This document shows, piece after piece, positions 5,902-11,047 of a stretch of 16,086 nucleotides of DNA. The notes under the pieces were generated by a model. The model searched no databases, had not been told where the DNA came from, and saw only the letters and a program-made list of their open reading frames with translations. The DNA is from Treponema sp. (GTDB lineage Bacteria > Spirochaetota > Spirochaetia > Treponematales > Breznakiellaceae), in the NCBI GenBank assembly GCA_031274565.1, contig JAISPY010000041.1:1-16086 (forward strand), given 5' to 3'. Position 1 is the first letter of the stretch. The number at the start of each line of letters is the position of its first letter. Position numbers and translations under genes: made by a program.

Positions 5902-7772
5902 CCTCTATGCAGTTTCCTTCAGGGGATCCTCGGCCGGTACAGCGGATCCGCATCATCGCCTTGGTCTTTATCCTTATCTTTGTGATCTATTCGCTTAAAC
6001 TGTTCAGCATGCAGATCATGCACGGGGAAGTGTACCGGAATCGCGCTGAAAGTATCGCCCGGCGGGTTACGATCATTCCAGCCCAGCGGGGGGAGATCTT
6101 CGACCGTACCTTTACCCAGCCTTTGGTGTTTAATACCGATTCCTTTGCAGTGAGCATTACCCCGGCGGAGGTGCCCGAGGGAACCATATCAGACCTGATA
6201 GGCCGGGTTGCCCGTATTCTCGGCATTAGCCGGGATCAGATCGATCGGAAAATTCCGGTCCAGTACTATTACCTCTATCAGCCGGTGGAAGTGGCGGCGC
6301 ATGTACCCTTTGCCACCATTGCGGCTTTGGCGGAACAGGCGGATTCCCTGCCTGGGGTTTCCTGGCAATCCAAGCCCATGCGGACCTCCAGTGAGCTGGG
6401 CAGCCTCTCCCATATCGTGGGCTATGTGGGGGATATTACCCGGGATGAACTGACCATGCTGTACAACAAGGGGTATCAGCAGGGAGATATGATCGGCAAG
6501 GCCGGTATAGAACGGCAGTATGACGAGCTGCTCCGGGGCAAGGAGGGCAGGGAGACCCGTACTGTGGATGTCCGGGGAAGGCGGGTAAGTTCTGAGCACA
6601 CCATCCGGGAAACGCCGATCACGGGAAAGAACCTGGTGCTTTCCCTCGATAGGCGGATTCAATCCCTGGCGGAACAAGCCCTCGGTAAACGAATCGGATC
6701 GGTGGTGGTCCTGCGTCCCACGACCGGTGAAATCCTCGCGATGGTGTCTTACCCCTGGTATGATCCTACTATCTTTAACCAGAATGATAACGGCGCGGCC
6801 TACCAAGTCCTCATTAACGATCCCAATAAACCCTTCCTCAACCGGGCCATACAGTCCAGCTATCCGCCGGCCTCGACCTTTAAGATCGTGATGACCACGG
6901 GGATTCTCCGGGAAAAGGCTTTTTCAACAGAACAAACCGTGGATTGCCTGGGGGAACTGACCTATGGGGACCGGCTCTGGCGCTGTCATATCCGCAAGCC
7001 TGGGCATGGACGGCTCAACCTGCAGCAGGCCATGGCCCAATCCTGTGATATTTACTACTGGGTGGTGGGCAGAGAGTACCTGGGGGTGGAGCGTATCGTC
7101 TCCTATGCCCGGGAATACGGGTACGGGGAGCTTACGGGCATTGACCTTCCCGGGGAGATTGCGGGCTTCATTCCGACCCCGCAGTGGAAGGATCGCCGGT
7201 TCCATGAACGGTGGCTGGGAGGGGATACCATGAATATGTCCATAGGTCAGGGATATACCCTGGTTACCCCCCTACAGATGGCCAATATGGTAGCCATGAC
7301 CGTTAATGAGGGGGTCATCTACGAGCCGCATATTCTCAAGGAAGTGCGGAATCCCCTTACCGGTGCGGTGGAAGAAACGGTTACTCCCCAGGTGCTCCAT
7401 CAAAGCGACATTGAGAAGGAGATCTTTAGGACGGTCCGCCGGGATATGCGGCAGGTTATCAGCGAGGGGACCGCCCGGTTTCCCCTGAACATCAAGTCCG
7501 TGGAGATTGCCGGCAAGACCGGTACCGGCGAAGTGGGCTACCAGGATCGTTGGCACTCTTGGTTTGCCGCGTTTGCCCCCTATCAAACGGATGACCCTGA
7601 AGAGCAGGTGGTGGTTTCGGTCATCGTGGAAGCGGTCAACAAATGGGAATGGTGGGCCACCTATGCGTCGGCCATTATTTTTCAGGGTATTTTCGCGGAT
7701 CAACCCTATGAGGAAGCGGTTGCCGCCCTGGGATTCCAGTACCTCATGCCTGTCCAGAGCCGCCGGGAATAA
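5898..7772 (+). CDS. mrdA: penicillin-binding protein 2, elongation-specific transpeptidase
   Basis: PBP2 cross-links new peptidoglycan in the Rod complex, paired with RodA. The 624-residue class B PBP has one N-terminal membrane helix (about 18-38), a pedestal domain (PAQRGEIFDR at 61-70) and a transpeptidase domain. The active-site motifs are S326-T-F-K329 in PPASTFK, S382-C-D384 in AQSCDIYYW and K540-T-G in AGKTGTGEVG. D349, H364, H370 and C383 match in spacing the zinc-binding residues reported for E. coli PBP2, so a metal site is likely. The ATG overlaps the mreD stop (ATGA) and has AGGAAGG just upstream. Length is normal. The stop is followed by a bridging 36-codon ORF. Confidence 0.97.
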   Translation: MTSMQFPSGDPRPVQRIRIIALVFILIFVIYSLKLFSMQIMHGEVYRNRAESIARRVTIIPAQRGEIFDRTFTQPLVFNTDSFAVSITPAEVPEGTISDLIGRVARILGISRDQIDRKIPVQYYYLYQPVEVAAHVPFATIAALAEQADSLPGVSWQSKPMRTSSELGSLSHIVGYVGDITRDELTMLYNKGYQQGDMIGKAGIERQYDELLRGKEGRETRTVDVRGRRVSSEHTIRETPITGKNLVLSLDRRIQSLAEQALGKRIGSVVVLRPTTGEILAMVSYPWYDPTIFNQNDNGAAYQVLINDPNKPFLNRAIQSSYPPASTFKIVMTTGILREKAFSTEQTVDCLGELTYGDRLWRCHIRKPGHGRLNLQQAMAQSCDIYYWVVGREYLGVERIVSYAREYGYGELTGIDLPGEIAGFIPTPQWKDRRFHERWLGGDTMNMSIGQGYTLVTPLQMANMVAMTVNEGVIYEPHILKEVRNPLTGAVEETVTPQVLHQSDIEKEIFRTVRRDMRQVISEGTARFPLNIKSVEIAGKTGTGEVGYQDRWHSWFAAFAPYQTDDPEEQVVVSVIVEAVNKWEWWATYASAIIFQGIFADQPYEEAVAALGFQYLMPVQSRRE

Positions 7773-7882
7773 TGGTTTACTGGATAGGGGTTTCCCCGGT
7801 TGTTTGTATCCTGAGGGGCAAGACCGCAGGGAAGAGCCGCCATACTCCCCGTCATAGGGGGAATACGGCGTATGAGCAGTAA
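7772..7882 (+). CDS. 36-codon ORF bridging mrdA and rodA
   Basis: The ATG shares its first base with the last base of the PBP2 stop codon (TAATG at 7770-7774). The frame runs 36 codons to a TAA eight bases before the rodA ATG, so it fills nearly all of the 118-base gap. The peptide starts MVYWIGVSPVVCILRGKTAG; its second half is Arg/His-rich. I do not recognise it. The arrangement suggests a ribosome-carrying linker that keeps rodA coupled to mrdA, or a small protein. The Shine-Dalgarno sequence is poor (CGGGA), so reinitiation after the PBP2 stop is the likelier route. It could also be a chance open frame. Confidence 0.35.
   Translation: MVYWIGVSPVVCILRGKTAGKSRHTPRHRGNTAYEQ
7838..7870. repeat. 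imperfect hairpin upstream of rodA
   Basis: CGCCATACTCCCC (7838-7850) pairs with GGGGAATACGGCG (7858-7870) at 11 of 13 positions around a 7-base loop. It lies inside the bridging ORF, 20 bases before the rodA start. No T-run follows, so it is not a simple terminator. It could attenuate translation or stabilise the processed rodA mRNA. Confidence 0.4.
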
Positions 7883-7890
7883 GGAAAAAA

Positions 7891-9201
7891 ATGAAGGTTC
7901 AGGATATAGTAGGCATTGATTTTTTGTTGTTGCTGGCGGCGGTTACGCTTACGGTATTTGGGGTGCTTTTTATCTATTCATCAGGGCTTAGTTCCTCCGG
8001 AATCCAGGGTTCCACCGAATATGTGAAGCAGATCATCTGGGGCGCCAGCGGGCTGCTCATTGCCGTGATAATTGCCCTGATCGATTACCGGCGTTTGCAG
8101 AGTCTCTCCCCGTATCTGTACTTGGGAACCTTGGGGCTGCTCTTATACACCTGCATGTTCGGCCATACGGTGAATGGGGCCAGGGCCTGGATAGGCATCG
8201 GCAATTTCGGCATACAGCCTTCGGAATTCGCCAAGATTACTACCATCCTGTTTCTTGGTCGGTATTTGGACGCTTCAAAACGAAAAGCCACTTCATTTAT
8301 CCGGTTTTTACTGGCCTGTACCATCGTGTTTATCCCTATGGCCATCGTGCTTATCCAGCCGGATTTTGGGACCTCCCTGGTATTCATCCCCATCCTCCTG
8401 GTGATGACCTTTATCGCCGGGGTTTCCATCAAGTACATTATTTTTTTGGGGGCCTTTATCGCCATAACCGCCATCCTCATGGTGCTGCCCCTCTGGCAGG
8501 ATCATATTCTCAAACATGCGCTGCCCTCTATCATGGTGATTACCAATCCCCGATTTATCGGGATGGGGGTCCTTGCCTTAAGCCTTATCGGGATTCTCGC
8601 CCTGGTGGGATTCTTGCTCTATAAGAAGGGCTATTTCTTCTGGATAGTATACGGCTTAGGGATCATCATTTTTTCCCTGGGGGCGTCCTATGTGGCCCGT
8701 AAGGTACTCAAGGATTATCAGATCATGCGGCTCATCGTATTCCTGGATCCGGAGGTGGATCCCCGTGGGGCGGGGTGGAACATCATCCAGTCCGTTACCG
8801 CTATCGGTTCCGGAGGACTCCAGGGCAAGGGCTACCTCCAGGGAACCCATAGCCATTACCGGTTTCTGCCCCAGCAAAGCACGGATTTTATTTTCTCGAT
8901 TTTTTCCGAAGAATGGGGACTCATCGGCGGGATGCTGGTGTTTATCCTGTTTCTCCTCATCGTCTTACGGCTCGTGCGGATCATGCAGATCGCCTCGGAT
9001 CCCTTCGGGGCCTATATTACCGCAGGTCTATCCGCCATGTACAGCTTCCATTTTCTCATCAACGTAGGGATGGCTATGGGGATCATGCCCATCACCGGTA
9101 TCCCCTTGCTGTTCATGTCCTACGGCGGTTCCGCGCTGATTTCCGCTATGACCGGCATCGGCTTGGCTTTGAGTGTGTATATCCGTCGGCTTATCCGCTG
9201 A
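7891..9201 (+). CDS. rodA: RodA, SEDS peptidoglycan glycosyltransferase
   Basis: RodA polymerises lipid II into glycan strands and works with PBP2. The product is a polytopic membrane protein with all main SEDS signatures: NGARAWIGIGNFGIQPSEFAK (95-115), QPDFGTSLVF (156-165), FLDPEVDPRGAGWNIIQS (284-301), the periplasmic GTHSHYRFLPQQSTDF with the presumed catalytic D332, and GIMPITGIPLLFMSYGGSAL (397-416). Its 436 residues exceed the roughly 370 of E. coli RodA. The surplus lies at about 205-270 and includes two further hydrophobic segments. AAGGA (7881-7885) precedes the ATG at 7891. A class-wide spirochaete difference is possible. Confidence 0.97.
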   Translation: MKVQDIVGIDFLLLLAAVTLTVFGVLFIYSSGLSSSGIQGSTEYVKQIIWGASGLLIAVIIALIDYRRLQSLSPYLYLGTLGLLLYTCMFGHTVNGARAWIGIGNFGIQPSEFAKITTILFLGRYLDASKRKATSFIRFLLACTIVFIPMAIVLIQPDFGTSLVFIPILLVMTFIAGVSIKYIIFLGAFIAITAILMVLPLWQDHILKHALPSIMVITNPRFIGMGVLALSLIGILALVGFLLYKKGYFFWIVYGLGIIIFSLGASYVARKVLKDYQIMRLIVFLDPEVDPRGAGWNIIQSVTAIGSGGLQGKGYLQGTHSHYRFLPQQSTDFIFSIFSEEWGLIGGMLVFILFLLIVLRLVRIMQIASDPFGAYITAGLSAMYSFHFLINVGMAMGIMPITGIPLLFMSYGGSALISAMTGIGLALSVYIRRLIR

Positions 9202-9202
9202 A

Positions 9203-9228
9203 TTTTTTAAGGATTTATCCTCAAAAAA
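9203..9228. repeat. 26-bp quasi-palindrome between rodA and tRNA-fMet
   Basis: Six T (9203-9208) and six A (9223-9228) flank AAGGAT and ATCCTC, making a near-symmetrical 26-base sequence with one mismatched pair and an unpaired centre. It follows the rodA stop by one base. The run after the hairpin is A rather than T on either strand's 3' side, so it is not a classical terminator. rodA messages may read on to the terminator at 9362. Confidence 0.35.
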
Positions 9229-9241
9229 GGCGCATACAGGC

Positions 9242-9270
9242 TTGACTCTTATTGCGTGGATAGGTATATT
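9242..9270 (+). promoter_or_regulatory. tRNA-fMet promoter
   Basis: TTGACT (9242-9247) and TATATT (9265-9270) are separated by exactly 17 bases and end 17 bases before the tRNA, so transcription would start about 10 bases upstream of the mature 5' end. Confidence 0.75.
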
Positions 9271-9287
9271 ATAGAAACATATATCAG

Positions 9288-9360
9288 CGCAGGGTAGAGC
9301 AGTTGGCAGCTCGTCGGGCTCATAACCCGGAGGTCCCAGGTTCGAGTCCTGGCCCTGCTA
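9288..9360 (+). tRNA. initiator tRNA-fMet (CAT)
   Basis: The 73 bases fold as a complete cloverleaf: acceptor CGCAGGG with CCCTGCT, D-arm GAGC/GCTC, anticodon arm TCGGG-CTCATAA-CCCGG, variable AGGTC, and T-arm CCAGG-TTCGAGT-CCTGG. The CAT anticodon sits in the loop CTCATAA, and the three consecutive G-C pairs below it (GGG/CCC) are the initiator hallmark. The first acceptor position is C opposite T, a mismatch in the place where initiators usually have C opposite A; lack of a pair here permits formylation. The terminal CCA is not encoded, since A73 is followed by GAA. The gene has its own promoter and terminator. Confidence 0.95.
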
Positions 9361-9361
9361 G

Positions 9362-9397
9362 AAGGCTTGTAAGGACTTACAAGCCTTTTTTTATTTT
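9362..9397 (+). terminator. intrinsic terminator of tRNA-fMet
   Basis: AAGGCTTGTAAG (9362-9373) and CTTACAAGCCTT (9376-9387) form a perfect stem with a very tight loop, followed by a T-rich tract to 9397. It lies two bases after the tRNA. Confidence 0.9.
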
Positions 9398-9463
9398 CTG
9401 GTGGCGGTGGAGGAACGGTTTGCGGAGGTGCAGATAAAAGAACGTCAGGCTGGAGCTACATGA
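9398..9463 (+). pseudogene. 3' remnant of a gene once upstream of the PIN gene
   Basis: The frame ending in TGA at 9461-9463 reads LVAVEERFAEVQIKERQAGAT. The same peptide tail, with a few substitutions, occurs before the second PIN copy (10204-10266). In both places the stop overlaps the PIN start codon as ATGA, the usual join between two genes of a toxin-antitoxin operon. Upstream the frame runs straight into the tRNA terminator with no start, so only the tail of the former gene is left. The lost gene may have been an antitoxin; this is inference. Confidence 0.45.
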
Positions 9464-9591
9464 ACATCCCGAAAATCTACTTGGAAACGACGATGTTTAA
9501 TTTCCCCGTTGCCGACGATTCCCCGCAATACCGGGATGATACCCGGAAACTTTTTGAGGCGATAAAGGCGGGAAAGTTTGAACCGTATACA
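9401..9591 (+). repeat. direct repeat, copy 1 (intact PIN locus)
   Basis: This 191-base segment matches 10204-10394 at a constant offset of 803 bases, with 9 mismatches by my count (about 95% identity). It covers the upstream gene remnant and the first 44 codons of the PIN gene. Confidence 0.85.
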
Positions 9592-9978
9592 TCAATATAT
9601 GCTACCGATGAATTACAGGCAGATCCCGATCAAGAAAACCGGGAAAGAATGTTACGGCTTGTGGGTGAATATAATGTCCAAGTGCTGGGGAACGATGAAC
9701 AGACCGAACGGCTTGCAGAGATATATGTTCGGGAAGGGGCGGTAAAAGCGACATACCCCACTGATGCCCGTCATATTGCCGTTGCGGTGGTCAATGGACT
9801 AGACGTTATGGTAAGCCTGAATTTCCAGCACCTGGTAAAGCGAAAAACCATTGAAGAGACGGCCCGGATCAATGCCCGGGAAGGATACAAGTCTGTGGGG
9901 ATTTATACACCCCGGGAGCTTATAGACCATGACGAAAACGGTTGCGGAATACCTGAACGATCCCCGGCTTCTGAATGA
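9460..9978 (+). CDS. PIN-domain protein (VapC-like ribonuclease toxin)
   Basis: The 172-residue product resembles PIN-domain nucleases of the VapC type. The opening IYLETTMFNFPVADDSPQYR places E9 where the first metal-binding acid of a PIN fold sits; E51 (ATDELQ), D102 (PTDARHIAVAV) and N121 (VSLNFQHLVK) fit the other positions. PIN toxins cut RNA with Mg or Mn. The last 20 or so residues overlap the next gene and may not be part of the fold. The start has TGGAG 5 bases upstream. The gene directly follows the tRNA-fMet terminator and overlaps a small partner gene by 50 bases. A truncated copy lies 803 bp downstream. A non-toxic PIN protein is possible. Confidence 0.8.
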   Translation: MNIPKIYLETTMFNFPVADDSPQYRDDTRKLFEAIKAGKFEPYTSIYATDELQADPDQENRERMLRLVGEYNVQVLGNDEQTERLAEIYVREGAVKATYPTDARHIAVAVVNGLDVMVSLNFQHLVKRKTIEETARINAREGYKSVGIYTPRELIDHDENGCGIPERSPASE

Positions 9979-10180
9979 CCGGGAAATTATGACCGCCCCC
10001 CGGTGCATCCGGGAGCTCCATGCCATACGGTTAAAAATACAGGATGAAACCGGGAGCATGACGCCGGAGGAACTGGAGGCTTATTACCGGAGAAGCCGGG
10101 AACGGGTGGATACCGAATGTGCCCGGCTTGGCTTTAAGATTCAGTATGTCAATTCCTCCCAATCTGAAATGGTTACGTAA
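9929..10180 (+). CDS. small partner protein of the PIN gene, candidate antitoxin
   Basis: This 83-residue soluble protein begins MTKTVAEYLNDPRLLNDREI and is rich in charged residues, with predicted helices around APRCIRELHAIRLKIQDE and TPEELEAYYRRSRERVDTE. The start lies inside the PIN gene (50-base overlap) and has GGGAG about 11 bases upstream. Tight overlap with a PIN toxin gene suggests an antitoxin or accessory subunit, here in toxin-first order, the reverse of ordinary vapBC. I recognise no DNA-binding domain in it. Function by context only. Confidence 0.65.
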   Translation: MTKTVAEYLNDPRLLNDREIMTAPRCIRELHAIRLKIQDETGSMTPEELEAYYRRSRERVDTECARLGFKIQYVNSSQSEMVT

Positions 10181-10203
10181 TAGCCTTATAGCGGGGAAGC
10201 GTC

Positions 10204-10394
10204 CTGGCGGTGGCGGAAGGGTTTGCTGAGGTGCAGGTAAAAGAACGTCAGGCTGGAGCTACATGAGCATCCCGAAAATCTACTTGGAAACGACGATGTT
10301 TAATTTCCCCGTTGCCGACGATTCCCCGCAATACCGGGATGATACCCGAAAACTTTCTGAGGAGATAAAGGCGGGAAAGTTTGAACCGTATACA
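10204..10394 (+). repeat. direct repeat, copy 2 (truncated PIN locus)
   Basis: Second copy of the 191-base repeat. Similarity ends abruptly after CCGTATACA (10386-10394); beyond it the sequence is unrelated to the PIN gene and more AT-rich. Confidence 0.85.
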
Positions 10395-10508
10395 CATCGT
10401 TATGCGCCATTAGGTCTAAAAGTTTTAGAAGCGTACTTACAACTCCAGTGTCAATACCTATTTACGGTAAAGAATATTAGGTTTTATCTTTTGGTAAAAA
10501 CCAAGTAG
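10263..10508 (+). pseudogene. truncated PIN-domain gene with foreign 3' end
   Basis: Residues 1-44 repeat the intact PIN protein (IPKIYLETTMFNFPVADDSP to FEPYT) with three changes. The frame then runs for 37 codons of unrelated sequence (HRYAPLGLKVLEAYLQLQCQ onward) to a TAG at 10506. The residues corresponding to E51, D102 and N121 are missing, so it cannot be an active PIN nuclease. The start keeps the same Shine-Dalgarno sequence and the ATGA overlap with an upstream gene tail (10204-10266). It may be dead, or give an N-terminal fragment able to interact with the intact system. Confidence 0.75.
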
Positions 10509-10858
10509 TTTGCAAATACCACTGGAATAATTATAAAAAATAAAAATTATTTTGCCCCACATTTACCCGCCACACCCCGCACTTGTTTCATATTTTTTTG
10601 GGGGGGCTATCGACAAGTTTTCCAAAAAAAATACAATTTTTCTATGCTTCGGACATCGGTAGCCATAAACGTCGAACCAAAGGTTCGCGAATTCTTGCCA
10701 CGGCCCACCATTCGGGAGATAGAACCTCTGTGCAAGAGAAGGAAAAATTATACCCTACTGAACAAGGAAATAGTAGACTCTTGTATCCTGTAAGAAACCA
10801 ACTAATTGGGTAGTTTCTTATAATACACAGCATAATTATGTAAAAAGATTTGAAATTC
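10509..10858. other. AT-rich gap without a recognised gene
   Basis: About 350 bases between the broken PIN copy and the chemoreceptor promoter. They are richer in A and T than the surroundings, with homopolymer runs such as a T7-G7 junction near 10591-10606. Small inverted repeats occur: CGAACC/GGTTCG (10673-10687) and TAAGAAAC/GTTTCTTA (10791-10798 with 10813-10820). A 49-codon ORF at 10644-10793, starting MLRTSVAINVEPKVREFLPR, is rich in charged residues but has no Shine-Dalgarno sequence; I do not recognise it. It may be debris of a lost gene. Confidence 0.5.
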
Positions 10859-10887
10859 TTGACAAAATAAAGAACGCGCCATAGATT
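10859..10887 (+). promoter_or_regulatory. probable chemoreceptor promoter
   Basis: TTGACA (10859-10864) and TAGATT (10882-10887) have 17-base spacing. The site lies about 160 bases upstream of the chemoreceptor and overlaps a coding remnant, so it may be a promoter gained after that gene was truncated. Confidence 0.45.
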
Positions 10888-11030
10888 TTATCATAGAGAT
10901 CGAGCCCACAGGAGCAAAAGAGGTCTTTGTTACCATGGACAACCCCATCGACTATGCGTTTATCTCCCTGATGAAAGCATTAGAGAAATATCTGATGGAC
11001 ATGGACGATTCCGGCAGTCTGTCCGGATAA
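10863..11030 (+). pseudogene. coding remnant or small ORF before the chemoreceptor gene
   Basis: After a TGA at 10860-10862 the frame is open to TAA at 11028 and reads like a real protein tail: DFIIEIEPTGAKEVFVTMDN, then PIDYAFISLMKALEKYLMDM and an acidic end. Base composition matches the neighbouring genes rather than the AT-rich gap. The only ATG that leaves a sizeable peptide is at 10934 (31 codons), without a clear Shine-Dalgarno sequence. The likeliest reading is the 3' end of a gene whose front was lost in the rearrangement that created the gap. I do not recognise the family. Confidence 0.45.
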
Positions 11031-11047
11031 AGAGGAGCATAACAAAA

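Noticed and set aside
9203..9228. Terminator for rodA
   Set aside because: The palindrome is followed by A, not T, on the plus strand, and the stable part of the stem is only four or five base pairs.
9347..10225. Attachment-site repeat between the tRNA 3' end (GTCCTGGC...GAAGG) and the second repeat's start (10201-10220)
   Set aside because: Only an 8-base exact match plus scattered identities. The second copy's bases are better explained by the coding repeat, and no integrase gene is present.
9401..10394. Integron attC sites flanking cassette-like genes
   Set aside because: The repeat is coding sequence shared by two copies of the same locus. I see no paired GTTRRRY-type ends and no integrase.
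10395..10508. Insertion-sequence transposase remnant on the minus strand
   Set aside because: A short minus-strand peptide (WSCKYASKTFRPNGA) vaguely recalls zinc-ribbon transposase starts, but it lacks the spaced cysteines and is too short to support.
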